Positions 1-8,792 of a stretch of DNA of 64,000 nucleotides are shown here, piece by piece; the first letter of the stretch is position 1, and each line of letters begins with the position of its first letter. The DNA comes from [Eubacterium] yurii subsp. margaretiae ATCC 43715 (lineage in GTDB: Bacteria; Bacillota; Clostridia; Peptostreptococcales; Filifactoraceae). Location of the stretch: NCBI GenBank assembly GCA_000146855.1, contig GL405246.1, forward strand, positions 482,778-546,777, given 5' to 3'. Under the pieces are notes generated by a model. That model was not told the DNA's origin. It did no database searches and was given only the letters and a program-made list of their open reading frames with translations. The translations under genes were made by a program, and so were the position numbers.

Positions 1-1
1 T

Positions 2-322
2 AATATTGATACAGATAAACACTATTATGGTATATTTGAAGAAGCCTCCTATGATAATAAGCATAAAATAAGTTTTTCAGAAATAAGTCATAAGGACTTT
101 AAAAAAATAGTAGTTAATTTTAGTTTTATAAAAAATGACGGAAAATGGACCTATCTTGAATATATGAGTTTTGATTGTAATAAAAAAAGCAAGGTTTCAA
201 AATCTGATTTTAAAATTGATTGGCACGATGAATATGTAAAATTTTCATATACTGACAGCTTAGATAAAACAACTCAAACTTATAGAATATACTTTAAGGA
301 TGTGGAAGACAGCTATGAATAA
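2..322 (+). CDS. Hypothetical protein, C-terminal part (5' end outside window)
   Basis: An open frame runs from the window edge to a TAA at 320-322 and encodes about 106 residues of a lysine- and aspartate-rich soluble-looking domain. Its end (KIDW..., then TYRIYFKDVE) resembles the end of the next protein (TVDW..., then TYRVYWEDVF), so the two look like tandem paralogues. The N-terminus is missing; by analogy with its neighbour it may begin with a membrane anchor. The stop overlaps the next start (ATGAATAA), which implies co-translation. I do not recognise the function. The ending vaguely recalls the DUF5412-type membrane-anchored proteins of Firmicutes, but that is only an impression. Confidence 0.6.
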   Translation, partial: NIDTDKHYYGIFEEASYDNKHKISFSEISHKDFKKIVVNFSFIKNDGKWTYLEYMSFDCNKKSKVSKSDFKIDWHDEYVKFSYTDSLDKTTQTYRIYFKDVEDSYE

Positions 323-728
323 AAGTGGTAGTGGGAAAAATAAAATTCTAAATATAGTGTTAATAATTTTTATAGTTATAGGAGCTCTATTTGTATATAT
401 TATCTATGATTTAGGTATATATACAGAAGGTGTTGAAGACAGAGAGGTATATGTAAAAGATGATAAATATAAAGTAATCTTAGAGCAGGTATATGAAGCA
501 AGTATTCTTATATTTAGTCTAAATAGAACGAGGGTTACAGTAGGAAAGAAAGTTGGAGATGAATGGATATATAAAGAACCGTTTGAGATGTCTTATGCAA
601 TTAGAGGTGCTATTAGAAAAGATAATTACACAGTAGATTGGATAGATGGAGGTGTGATAATAAAGGTAACAGGTGTAGAAAGAGAAAAGGATATGACATA
701 TAGAGTATACTGGGAAGATGTATTTTAA
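315..728 (+). CDS. Small membrane-anchored hypothetical protein, paralogue of the preceding ORF
   Basis: The protein has 137 residues: a basic N-terminus, one hydrophobic segment (about residues 12-31, ILNIVLIIFIVIGALFVYII) and an extracytoplasmic domain ending TYRVYWEDVF. I chose the ATG at 315 over one at 300 because GGAAG lies six bases upstream and because the start then overlaps the stop of the preceding paralogue. Orientation by the positive-inside rule puts the C-terminal domain outside. The TAA stop (726-728) is also the first three bases of a repeat element (726-858). Function unknown; possible resemblance to DUF5412-type proteins. Confidence 0.55.
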   Translation: MNKSGSGKNKILNIVLIIFIVIGALFVYIIYDLGIYTEGVEDREVYVKDDKYKVILEQVYEASILIFSLNRTRVTVGKKVGDEWIYKEPFEMSYAIRGAIRKDNYTVDWIDGGVIIKVTGVEREKDMTYRVYWEDVF

Positions 729-858
729 TACTAAAATCCAATAAAATAATGGATAAAATATTTTATGTGCAATCATAATAAAGTTATGAATTATACACTA
801 TTTTTTTAAAAAATTATTGATGAAGATTATCCATAGATTAAATAGATAATAGTATAAG
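726..858. repeat. MITE-like element, family 2, copy 1
   Basis: This 133 bp intergenic element has imperfect terminal inverted repeats: the left end reads TAATACTAAAATCCAATAAA and the right end, reversed, reads TTATACTATTATCTATTTAA. Near-identical copies lie at 21733-21863 and (more diverged) 20494-20617. It encodes nothing. Its first bases supply the stop codon of the upstream gene. Confidence 0.75.
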
Positions 859-871
859 AAATTTGAATAGA

Positions 872-924
872 AAAAATGACTTATCCTATGAAGAGTTTTT
901 AATCATGGGATAGGTCATTTTTTT
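872..924. terminator. Bidirectional intrinsic terminator containing the MATE stop codon
   Basis: The arms AAATGACTTATCC and GGATAGGTCATTT pair across a 23-base loop, with A-runs on the left and T-runs on the right, so it can terminate transcription from both sides. The stop codon of the leftward MATE gene (899-901) lies inside the hairpin. Confidence 0.75.
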
Positions 925-2236
925 GATACATGTAAAATATTGCCGGAATAAGTATGCCTTTTAAGACCGAGGTTATGGTAAGTGAAGCCCATATTCCGTT
1001 TACTCCGAGCATTGTGCGTGATAGGAGCAGTGACAGCGGTATTCTAAGTCCTGTTCCTATGATGCTTATAATAGCTGGAGTCTTGGTCTGTCCATAGCCT
1101 GAGAATATCCCTATAAAAAGAATCTCAAAGCACATAAATATCTGAGAAAAAGATAAGATTTTCAAATATGTGGAGCCTGAATTAATAGTCTCTGTTTCAT
1201 CTATAAATATCATAAAAATCTCACGAGAGAAGAAAAATAAGGTAAACATTGATATGGAGCCGAGTATAAGAGAAAATTTACTTAGGAACTTTGTTCCTTT
1301 GTGTATCCTATCATAGTTTTTTGCTCCGTAGTTTTGTCCTACAAAGGTAGTGGCGGCAATGGCAAAACCGTCAGCTGTCATCCATGATATTGACTCTATC
1401 TGACCGCCTATTTTCTGCACGGCTATTTCTACAGGGCCAAAATACGATATTATCCTTGCTAAGATTATGCTGTAGATACAGTATAAAGTAGATTGTATTG
1501 CTGATGGGAAACCTACCTTGCATACTGACTTCGCTTTTTCTATGTCAAGTTTTTCAAGAGAAAGTCTGAGATTTTTATCCTGTCTAAGATTGAAAAAAAT
1601 CAGCAGTATAAATACAGATAGATGTGCAAGAGCTGTCGCAAGTGCCGCTCCAAATACCTCAAGTCTTGGGAAAATTCCTATACCAAATATCAATGATATG
1701 TCAAAGACTATGTTGAACACAAGTCCAAAAGAATTGGTCAAAAAAGTCAGCCTACTGTTGCCTATTGAGTTAAAAAAGGCGGAAAGCACATGATTGGCAT
1801 ACATAAAAGGCATGGAAAAGGCAATGACCTTGAAGTATACTAGTGCCTGACTTATGATTTTCTCATCTCCAAGGTTGAAAAAGGAGATAATTTGACGATT
1901 GAAAAGTAAAAATACTAGACCTGTAAAAATACCAAAGGCAAAGTTAAGCCAAAAAGCTGACTGATAATAATGCCTTGCATCTTTAAAATTCTTCTTGCCG
2001 TACTCCTGAGAGACATATACCTGCGTGCCTATTTTTGCCATGGATGCTGATGCGTTGGCAAACCAAAGGAAAAATCCGCAAGTGCCGACTGCCGCTACAG
2101 CTCCGCTACCAAGTCTGCCTATGCAAATCATATCTACAAAGTTGTAGGTGATATTTATAAAGGAAGTGGCTAATAGGGGCAGGATAAATCTATATAGTTT
2201 TTGTCCGATTTTTCCTGTGGTAAGATTTATATTCAT
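899..2236 (-). CDS. MATE family efflux transporter
   Basis: This 445-residue protein has about twelve hydrophobic segments and the typical MATE opening, in which an early 'P-L...F..I...VD...IGRLG' stretch (about residues 18-45) is repeated in the second half. Members export drugs or metabolic cations using a sodium or proton gradient; the substrate cannot be told from sequence. The ATG overlaps the tsaB stop as ATGA, with AGGTGA just upstream, so it is translationally coupled to tsaB. It is the last gene of its unit and ends inside the terminator hairpin at 872-924. Confidence 0.9.
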   Translation of the reverse strand: MNINLTTGKIGQKLYRFILPLLATSFINITYNFVDMICIGRLGSGAVAAVGTCGFFLWFANASASMAKIGTQVYVSQEYGKKNFKDARHYYQSAFWLNFAFGIFTGLVFLLFNRQIISFFNLGDEKIISQALVYFKVIAFSMPFMYANHVLSAFFNSIGNSRLTFLTNSFGLVFNIVFDISLIFGIGIFPRLEVFGAALATALAHLSVFILLIFFNLRQDKNLRLSLEKLDIEKAKSVCKVGFPSAIQSTLYCIYSIILARIISYFGPVEIAVQKIGGQIESISWMTADGFAIAATTFVGQNYGAKNYDRIHKGTKFLSKFSLILGSISMFTLFFFSREIFMIFIDETETINSGSTYLKILSFSQIFMCFEILFIGIFSGYGQTKTPAIISIIGTGLRIPLSLLLSRTMLGVNGIWASLTITSVLKGILIPAIFYMYQKNDLSHD

Positions 2237-2913
2237 AGTTCACCTTGATTGTTTTTCTTATCATATACGATTTCAGCTTGAGACTTCCTCATATATACAG
2301 GATTGGCAAAAGTTATGTCCTCATCTTTCAGCTCCTTAGAAAGCATAGCTATATTTGATGATTTGATATAATTATCATAAGGATTTGCAAAGATGACATT
2401 GTCACAAGATGAGAGTTGTCTTTTTTCTCCTGCAAGCAAGATTTTTTCATTGCAATTTTGTATATATTCTTCTAATTCTTCATCTGACATTATAGTATTT
2501 TCAATTATCTTTTCGATTTTTGAATCTCTTGCTCTATATACGCCTACATAGTAAGTGTCTCTTTGGGCGTCAATGGTTGTGATTACTATTCCTTCGTAAG
2601 AAGTAAAATTCATAGCCATTGCGTCAAGAGAGCTGACAGAGATTACAGGAATGCCTAAGGCAAGGGAAAAGGCATTTGCAGTCGCTACGCCTATTCTTAT
2701 TCCTGTAAAAGAGCCCGGACCTACTGATACTGCGATATGACTTAGCTTGCTCTTGTCAAAGTTCAGCATAGTAAAGAGATTTTCTATTGCAGGCATTAGA
2801 GTTGTGGAATGTACAAGTCCGTTGTTAAGGTTGATTTCGCCTATTACTTCATCATCTTCATTTATACAAACTGAAAGAGATGAAGTGGAAGTATCTATCG
2901 ACAATATCTTCAT
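2233..2913 (-). CDS. tsaB: tRNA threonylcarbamoyladenosine biosynthesis protein TsaB
   Basis: The protein (226 residues) has the ASKHA-fold opening MKILSIDTSTSSLSVCI and the family motif VSVGPGSFTGIRIGVATA near residue 70. TsaB partners TsaD and TsaE in making the t6A37 modification of ANN-decoding tRNAs. I chose ATG 2913 rather than 2937 because AAGGAG lies nine bases upstream and the protein then starts at the conserved MKIL. The RBS lies within the last codons of the upstream hydrolase gene, so the genes are tightly packed. The usual partners tsaD/tsaE/rimI are not adjacent here. Confidence 0.93.
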   Translation of the reverse strand: MKILSIDTSTSSLSVCINEDDEVIGEINLNNGLVHSTTLMPAIENLFTMLNFDKSKLSHIAVSVGPGSFTGIRIGVATANAFSLALGIPVISVSSLDAMAMNFTSYEGIVITTIDAQRDTYYVGVYRARDSKIEKIIENTIMSDEELEEYIQNCNEKILLAGEKRQLSSCDNVIFANPYDNYIKSSNIAMLSKELKDEDITFANPVYMRKSQAEIVYDKKNNQGEL

Positions 2914-2926
2914 TTTGTAAAACTCC

Positions 2927-3844
2927 TTATATAACATATTTTTTCAAAAAGTCGTCTATTGCAGCCCAGTAATTTTTAGAGTCAGACATAAAAGCATCTG
3001 TATGCTTTGCGCCCTTAGTAATATATATCATCTTAGGTGAGTTGATTAAATCATAAATCTCATAAGCGTTTTGAGTAGGGACAAAGTTATCCGCCGAGCC
3101 ATGGAGTATCAGAGCAGGTAATTTTGTGTTTTTTAGTGCGTCTGTTGCGTCTACTTCCGAGAAGAAAAATCCGCCCCTAATCTTAGTAGTCAGGCTCATT
3201 ATAGGTATCATTGGGAAGTAGGGTATGTTATAGAGCTTTCCTGCCTGTTGAGTAAACTCGCCTGTCAATGTCAGATAACCGCTATCTTCAATAAATGCGA
3301 CCACGTTATCAGGTAGATTTCCATCAATTGTATTTATCACTGTTGCAGCACCCATACTTACTCCAAAGAGCAATATCTTAGGATTGTGATACTTCTCGTT
3401 AATATAGTCAATCCAAAGCCTCACATCCTTAGAGTCATATCCGCCCATTGATATAAGCTCTCCACCGCTTTTTCCATGCGCTATCAGGTCTACTGCCAGT
3501 ACATTATAGTTTCTCTTGTTGAATTCATATATATGATTGCCCATCATTTTTGAACTGCTTGTATATCCATGGACTACAATGACAAAGGGGCGTTTGTTAT
3601 CTTTGATAAATTCATATCCTGTAAGCTCCACTCCTGTGGAAGATTTGATATGCACTTCTTTATTGTTTTTATTGAAGTAATCAGTTTTATAATCTCTTTT
3701 TACACTGCTGTTTTCTTGCTCTGTAATTCCGTTTTTAAATGCTTTTTTCGTCATGGCTATTTCAAAGAAATAATTAGCTCCTAAGATGACTAAAAGCAAG
3801 AAAATAAGGATAATTGCTATTAAAATTTTCCTAAGTTTCTTCAT
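2927..3844 (-). CDS. Membrane-anchored alpha/beta hydrolase
   Basis: 305 residues. An uncleaved-looking hydrophobic segment (about 7-26) is followed by an alpha/beta hydrolase domain with oxyanion-side HGYTSSS (about 92-98), nucleophile elbow GVSMGA (Ser near 163), an Asp in HGSADNFVP and a His in KGAKHTDAF. This layout matches the YqkD/BAAT-like extracytoplasmic hydrolases of Firmicutes, whose natural substrate is generally unknown. A GAGGTAGA RBS precedes the ATG and a sigA-type promoter lies at 3870-3898, so this gene probably opens the hydrolase-tsaB-MATE unit. Confidence 0.88.
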   Translation of the reverse strand: MKKLRKILIAIILIFLLLVILGANYFFEIAMTKKAFKNGITEQENSSVKRDYKTDYFNKNNKEVHIKSSTGVELTGYEFIKDNKRPFVIVVHGYTSSSKMMGNHIYEFNKRNYNVLAVDLIAHGKSGGELISMGGYDSKDVRLWIDYINEKYHNPKILLFGVSMGAATVINTIDGNLPDNVVAFIEDSGYLTLTGEFTQQAGKLYNIPYFPMIPIMSLTTKIRGGFFFSEVDATDALKNTKLPALILHGSADNFVPTQNAYEIYDLINSPKMIYITKGAKHTDAFMSDSKNYWAAIDDFLKKYVI

Positions 3845-3869
3845 TCTACCTCACATTTTCATTCTTCAT

Positions 3870-3898
3870 TTTATACTGATATTAAAAAATTTTTTCAA
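3870..3898 (-). promoter_or_regulatory. sigA-type promoter for hydrolase-tsaB-MATE
   Basis: Read on the minus strand: TTGAAA (3898-3893), 17 bases, TATAAA (3875-3870), placed 25 bases before the hydrolase start. Just upstream, ACTTTTGCAAA occurs twice on the minus strand 28 bases apart (near 3903 and 3930), a possible operator. Confidence 0.6.
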
Positions 3899-3995
3899 AA
3901 TTTTGCAAAAGTATTGCCAAGTTGATATTTGCAAAAGTTGTAGTTTTTAACTTTGTGCTATATCAAAATGGCATTAAATTTATACTCGTATTATA

Positions 3996-4577
3996 TCATA
4001 TATCAGCATATTTTTCCAATTCTTCCATAGTGTCTATGTCTTGTAAGACTTGTCCGTCTTTTACATCAAAATATCTCACCTTGGATAAATTCGCCTTGAT
4101 TATTTCTCTACCACCTATATCTCCGCTGATATTAGACAGCTCATCGTAAAGAGAAAAAGGAAAGATAGTAGGCATTGAGTTTTTGCCTTCAAGCCTTGGT
4201 ACGACGATGCAGGATGTGTCTTGCATAAAAAAATCGCAGACTTTGTTCAAAAATATATCAGTGATAAAGGGCATATCAGATGGTAAAAACACAAAGCCCA
4301 AACAAGGTTTAACCTTAGCTATACCCATTTTTATGCTTTGTGATTGACCTAAGGCTTGTTTTTCGTTTTTTACAAGGGTAAAATCACCCATATTTTCTGC
4401 ATATTCAAGTATCTCGTCATAGGCTGACACTACTATTTTTTGTTTTATATCGCATTTTTTGACAGAATTTATGCAGTGCTGATACATCTTTTTTCCTTTA
4501 AAATCCATAAGCAACTTATTTTGACCCATTCTCTTTGAAAGACCTGAGGCTAATATTATTATAGATAAGTCATACAT
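3996..4577 (-). CDS. MobA/MocA-like nucleotidyltransferase
   Basis: 193 residues from ATG 4577. The N-terminus SIIILASGLSKRMGQNKLLM is the GT-A nucleotide-binding signature of molybdenum-cofactor cytidylyl/guanylyltransferases and relatives. LPSDMPFI (about residue 95) is the metal-binding PxDxP-like motif. Such enzymes attach CMP or GMP to molybdopterin, but no molybdenum genes are nearby, so the true substrate is uncertain. The start chosen skips 13 poorly conserved codons; GGAG lies 13 bases upstream, rather far. It overlaps the end of folC by 19 bases, implying coupling. Confidence 0.8.
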   Translation of the reverse strand: MYDLSIIILASGLSKRMGQNKLLMDFKGKKMYQHCINSVKKCDIKQKIVVSAYDEILEYAENMGDFTLVKNEKQALGQSQSIKMGIAKVKPCLGFVFLPSDMPFITDIFLNKVCDFFMQDTSCIVVPRLEGKNSMPTIFPFSLYDELSNISGDIGGREIIKANLSKVRYFDVKDGQVLQDIDTMEELEKYADI

Positions 4578-5884
4578 ATTTTTTTGTAATCTCCAATCAG
4601 ATATAGTGAGCCACATATCAGTATCATATCATCTTTATCAGCGTATGAAAGAGCCTTATCAAGAGCTTCTTTGTAGTCATCGCTTCCTTCGACGTCTTTG
4701 TTGTATTTTTTTAAGCTTTCTATCAATGCGTCCTTTGACGTACGTCTTACGCTATCAACCTCAACGGCTATTATTTTATCGGATAGTTTTGCCAGAATTT
4801 CAGACATTTCGTCTACCTGTTTATCCTTGAGTATTCCTGTTATAAGTATCAGCTTTTTATATGAGAAGTATTTTTTAATACTTTGAGCCAATTGCTTGAT
4901 TGCGTCAATATTATGAGCTCCGTCAAGCATAACGATAGGATTTGCCTTTACTATCTCCATCCTACCTATCCAAGTCACATTTTCAAGTGCTGATAAGATA
5001 GAGGATTTTTTTATTTCTATTCCCTGACTTTGCAATGTTTCTGCTATATTTATAACTACATCGGTATTTTTCATCTGATGGACACCAAGCAGATTCAAGG
5101 CTATGTCGTAACTATCATTTTTGGTCCTAATGTTGAAGTATTGCCTTGGAGAGTTTTTCACCAAGTCGGTGTTGAATATCTCCTTGACTTCTTCATCCGT
5201 ATATTCTCTTATTTCAGAATTTGCTATTATAAGCGGGGAGTTTTTTTCAACGCAGACCTTTTTTATCACGTTCATTACTTCCGCTCTTTGGTTGTAGAGG
5301 ATTACAGGCACATCTTTTTTGATTATACCTGCTTTTTGACGTGCTATCAGGCTTATTTCGTTGCCAAGTACAGCCATGTGGTCGTAGCTTACTGAAGTGA
5401 TTACGCTTAAAATAGGAGTAATGACATTGGTAGAGTCTGTAAGTCCGCCAAGTCCCACTTCTATTACTGCAAAATCTACATTTTGCTTATAGAAATAATA
5501 GTATGCAAGGCAGGTGATAAGCTCAAACTCTGTAGGCTCACCGTAGCCTTTTTCTATAAGGTCGTCAACTATTACTGCTATCTTTGTCATCATCTTTGCA
5601 ATATCTGATTTTTCAATAAATTTTGAATTTATTCTGATGCGTTCCTCAAAGTCTATAAGGTGAGGAGATATATAAAGACCTGTCTTATATCCTGACATTT
5701 CCAATATCTTAGCAGTCATAGCGGATACCGAGCCTTTGCCGTTTGTTCCGGCTATGTGGATACATCTTATCTTGTCTTGAGGATTGTTCAGCAGTTCCAA
5801 GATTTTATATATCCTGTCCATCTTATACTCGATGTCTGTGGAATAAGGCCTTTGGATGTACTTTAACGCTTGCTCGTAAGTCAT
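4559..5884 (-). CDS. folC: Bifunctional folylpolyglutamate synthase/dihydrofolate synthase
   Basis: This Mur-ligase-family enzyme (441 residues) has a P-loop HIAGTNGKGSVSAM (about residues 42-55), the following YISPHL, and the C-terminal MLDGAHNIDA motif. It adds glutamates to dihydropteroate and tetrahydrofolate. ATG 5884 is preceded by AGGAGGGG seven bases upstream, a far better start than the in-frame ATG at 5908. It is the first gene of the leftward block. A TATAAT on the minus strand at 6053-6048 is a candidate -10, without a convincing -35. Confidence 0.95.
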   Translation of the reverse strand: MTYEQALKYIQRPYSTDIEYKMDRIYKILELLNNPQDKIRCIHIAGTNGKGSVSAMTAKILEMSGYKTGLYISPHLIDFEERIRINSKFIEKSDIAKMMTKIAVIVDDLIEKGYGEPTEFELITCLAYYYFYKQNVDFAVIEVGLGGLTDSTNVITPILSVITSVSYDHMAVLGNEISLIARQKAGIIKKDVPVILYNQRAEVMNVIKKVCVEKNSPLIIANSEIREYTDEEVKEIFNTDLVKNSPRQYFNIRTKNDSYDIALNLLGVHQMKNTDVVINIAETLQSQGIEIKKSSILSALENVTWIGRMEIVKANPIVMLDGAHNIDAIKQLAQSIKKYFSYKKLILITGILKDKQVDEMSEILAKLSDKIIAVEVDSVRRTSKDALIESLKKYNKDVEGSDDYKEALDKALSYADKDDMILICGSLYLIGDYKKICMTYL

Positions 5885-6419
5885 GATACCACCCCTCCTG
5901 ATTATCATGTAAGTCTTAAAACTGATTTACTTAAAGATTGTTATTTTATAAGATATTTAAAACTTACAGCATTAATTTGAAAAACACAAAATATTTAGGC
6001 AGATTACGGTATTAAAAAACAGCGTAAAATCCCTAAAAGTTACTTATATTATACAACAAAAAATGAAATTTAAAAGAAAAAAGGAAAATTATGTTAAAAA
6101 ATATAGTTGGAAGAATGAGGCATAATAAAACTATAAGAATGAAAAAAAGAATTTCTAAGTTTTGGCTTATATTAGTCATTTAGATATTTGCTTTTATAAA
6201 AATTTTCCTTTTGTTTAATTACATAAGTATCAGTTTTTGTATTTGCTTTTTTAGATTAATTTAGTTTGATTTTAAGCTACTTTAGGAGTAAAATATAGCC
6301 AAGAGATAAGTGTGAGTAAGAGCTATAAAAACTAAGTTCGGATTTATTAAATTACTGACAGAAATTAAAGTCTATAGTAAGTTATTTGAAAAGTAAAAAT
6401 ATCTGAAAGGAGAAAAATT
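5885..6419. other. 535-base AT-rich intergenic region
   Basis: The region separates divergent folC and the CPBP protease. It holds the candidate folC -10 (6048-6053, minus) and a possible 30-codon ORF at 6091-6183. I see no hairpin terminator, repeat copy or RNA gene. Confidence 0.5.
6091..6183 (+). CDS. Possible small basic peptide (30 aa)
   Basis: ATG 6091 to TAG 6181-6183 encodes a 30-residue peptide, highly basic in its first two thirds with a short hydrophobic tail (WLILVI). AAAGGAAAA lies a few bases upstream, but the whole stretch is purine-rich so this may be chance. No homologue comes to mind. Confidence 0.2.
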   Translation: MLKNIVGRMRHNKTIRMKKRISKFWLILVI

Positions 6420-7367
6420 ATGAAAAAGGAATTAAGAGATGTCTTGCTTTTTACTTTTATAGTTTTAGTTATAACGACATTTTCCGCAGTTTCCAACTCC
6501 ATGGTCTACGGTAATAAATATGGTGGAAACATGACATTTATAATGAGTATATATCCGATAGTTTCAGCTATTTTGGTAGAAAAAGGCTTTAATATTAAAA
6601 CTATAGTAAAAGATAAATTAAGTGTAACATATTTAATATATTTTTCAATAATATTTATACTATCATTGTTATCTTTAAAATATGAGGCTTTTATGGATGT
6701 CTTTAAATTTATTATACCTTCAACTGCTTTGTTAAGTTTGTATATTTTAGCAATAAATAACAAAGTTTTAGTAGGAAACTTCAGTTTCAAAGAGTTGTTT
6801 AAATGGATTATAGTAATTTTAGTAATATTAAATGTCCAAGTGGGTGCAAGAAACTACTATATGACAAATGATATATATGTTAAAGATTTGATGACAAGGA
6901 GCGTATTTTCCATCACAACAGGATTAATTTCCAATATATACTTTATTTTCTTTACCATTGGAGAAGAATATGCTTGGAGATATTTTTTGCAAGCTAAATT
7001 ACAAAAAATTTCCGGTAAAAGAGTAGGAGTATTACTTACCGGATTAATATGGGGGCTGTATCATGTTCCTTTGTACGGTTTTTTATTTTATTCAGGTCTT
7101 GAAGGAGTATATGCTTGTGTCAATATAGTAATTTTTTGTATTGCAATGGGGGTTTTCTTGGGTTTGATTTATATGAGGAGCAAAAGTGTTATAATGGTAT
7201 CGCTTATCCATTCATTGAATAATATGTATAGAGCAGGCGGAATAGTCTCTACACAAACTGCGACACCTGATGTTGCTGCTATTAGTCAATTTTTTATATT
7301 TTCAGCTGTGATGAGCTTAGTCTTATTTATGCCATTTTTACTTGCCAAAGAATATGCAAAGAAGTAG
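6420..7367 (+). CDS. CPBP family intramembrane metalloprotease (CAAX protease-like)
   Basis: 315 residues with about eight hydrophobic segments. The Abi/CPBP motifs are present in order: GEEYAWRYFLQ (EExxxR, about residue 182), WGLYHVPL (FxxxH-type, about 216) and HSLNN (HxxxN/D, about 264). Family members cleave within membranes; some mature peptide pheromones or give bacteriocin self-immunity. A strong AAAGGAG RBS precedes the ATG. No bacteriocin precursor is apparent next to it, although a small secreted protein follows. Confidence 0.88.
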   Translation: MKKELRDVLLFTFIVLVITTFSAVSNSMVYGNKYGGNMTFIMSIYPIVSAILVEKGFNIKTIVKDKLSVTYLIYFSIIFILSLLSLKYEAFMDVFKFIIPSTALLSLYILAINNKVLVGNFSFKELFKWIIVILVILNVQVGARNYYMTNDIYVKDLMTRSVFSITTGLISNIYFIFFTIGEEYAWRYFLQAKLQKISGKRVGVLLTGLIWGLYHVPLYGFLFYSGLEGVYACVNIVIFCIAMGVFLGLIYMRSKSVIMVSLIHSLNNMYRAGGIVSTQTATPDVAAISQFFIFSAVMSLVLFMPFLLAKEYAKK

Positions 7368-7497
7368 TAAGCTTAATGCAATCAAGTATTTTTATTGTAT
7401 TTAAAATGTAAAGTAATAAGTAGTCATTGAAATTTTTGTTAAGATTTGAAATATACTGATGTTAGAAAACAAGAATTTTTATTAGAGGGTAGTAGAG

Positions 7498-7896
7498 ATG
7501 AAAAAGTATTTATCAATAATTATAAGCTTGCTAATATTAACTGTTTTTACGTCAATGAATACTTTTGCTGTAGATAATAAACAATACGTTGAGTTTCACG
7601 ACCAAAGATTTAAGATAAGTGACTTATCTAAGGAGACTTTGGACTGGCTTAAGTGGTATAATTCACTATCTGATAATTCTAAGAAAATGGTAAATTATGT
7701 GCCGGGTGAATTGTTGGAAAAATCTTCATTACCTACAAAGGGTGATAGTGCTGTACAAGACCATAAGTTGGATTTGGAGATTATCATGCCTTTAAAATCA
7801 GCCTTTTTTAAAAGCTTGGTATATGAATATATTAATGATTCTAAGTTTTGTGAAATATTGAAAAAACTTAACTATAAAGATTCTTATACCAATTAA
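7498..7896 (+). CDS. Small secreted hypothetical protein
   Basis: 132 residues with a signal peptide (KKYLSIIISLLILTVF..., probable cleavage after the FA at about residue 24) and a mature domain centred on SKETLDWLKWYNSLSD and VNYVPGELL. That L-x-WYNSL...YVP pattern recalls a group of short secreted hypothetical proteins in Clostridia, from memory and without a known function. GAGGG sits 9 bases before the ATG. A promoter-like pair (TTGAAA 7427, TATACT 7452, 19-base spacing) lies upstream. Confidence 0.6.
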   Translation: MKKYLSIIISLLILTVFTSMNTFAVDNKQYVEFHDQRFKISDLSKETLDWLKWYNSLSDNSKKMVNYVPGELLEKSSLPTKGDSAVQDHKLDLEIIMPLKSAFFKSLVYEYINDSKFCEILKKLNYKDSYTN

Positions 7897-8009
7897 TGGA
7901 CTGTATTAAGAAATTAGGAAAGCAAATGTTTATGTAGAAGAAATTGTAATATTATCTACTGTAGTGTGTATTTAAGACTATGGGCTAAGTATTTAAGAGG
8001 AATAGACCT

Positions 8010-8744
8010 ATGTTAATTGAGAGAAAATTTTCTAATATATTTGATGATGACAAGATTGAAGATACTTTTGTGAGTAGAGAAGATGGCGAAAAAAATATCG
8101 GGGATGAGGTAAAAAAGTCTATTATTGGAGAAAATATAAATCTGCAAATCAGCATAGCTTATAATATATTTTCTGATCAAAATATGAAAGAAAGAAACAC
8201 TACTATAGATGACAAGCTTTTGTTGGAGGACTTTTCCTTTTCTCTTGAACCGGTAAAGAGTATCTCGGAAGATGAGCAGATAAGCATATATAGAAAGTTT
8301 TTTGATTCAATGATTTTGATAAGCAAGGCAGATGGCTCAATAGTTCAGCTTATAGGAAGAAGTGAAAAAGCTAAAGGATATTTTTGCGAACTGCTGAAAA
8401 AAGGCAAGATAGATAAGGATGTACTTAGATATGTATTTGCTGATGATAGCGGAAAGATAAGAGAGATTGAAGCAAGTAAGAATATAAAATATAATACCCC
8501 TTATGAATTCATAGCTGATTGTCAAAGTAAAGTAGACATATCTCAAAATAGGTTTTTATCAACAGTTACAGATTACAAGGACAGTCCTTTAAGAGGTAAA
8601 AGTATGGGATTTTTGACAAGATTTAATATCAATTACCTTGAAAAAGATGAAAATATGGTAGCATTGAGTAAAAAAGTGGGTAAGCTGTTTTTTGTAGAAT
8701 ATGACTTATTTAAGAATTGTCTTGTAACATGGAAAAAAGTATAA
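8010..8744 (+). CDS. Unrecognised cytoplasmic protein, 244 aa
   Basis: No signal peptide, membrane segment or motif I can name. The sequence is acidic in the first 100 residues (DDDKIEDT, EDGEKNIGDE) and mixed afterwards, with predicted alpha/beta character (MILISKADGSIVQLIG near residue 95). GAGGAAT lies upstream of the ATG. It stands alone between the secreted protein and the minus-strand RNA terminator, which would also stop its own transcript from the plus side only weakly. Codon use (AGA, TTT, ATA) matches the neighbourhood. Confidence 0.6.
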   Translation: MLIERKFSNIFDDDKIEDTFVSREDGEKNIGDEVKKSIIGENINLQISIAYNIFSDQNMKERNTTIDDKLLLEDFSFSLEPVKSISEDEQISIYRKFFDSMILISKADGSIVQLIGRSEKAKGYFCELLKKGKIDKDVLRYVFADDSGKIREIEASKNIKYNTPYEFIADCQSKVDISQNRFLSTVTDYKDSPLRGKSMGFLTRFNINYLEKDENMVALSKKVGKLFFVEYDLFKNCLVTWKKV

Positions 8745-8792
8745 CAGATTTAGCTTGATATTAAAAATTATATAATTTGTTTTAGTCAATTA

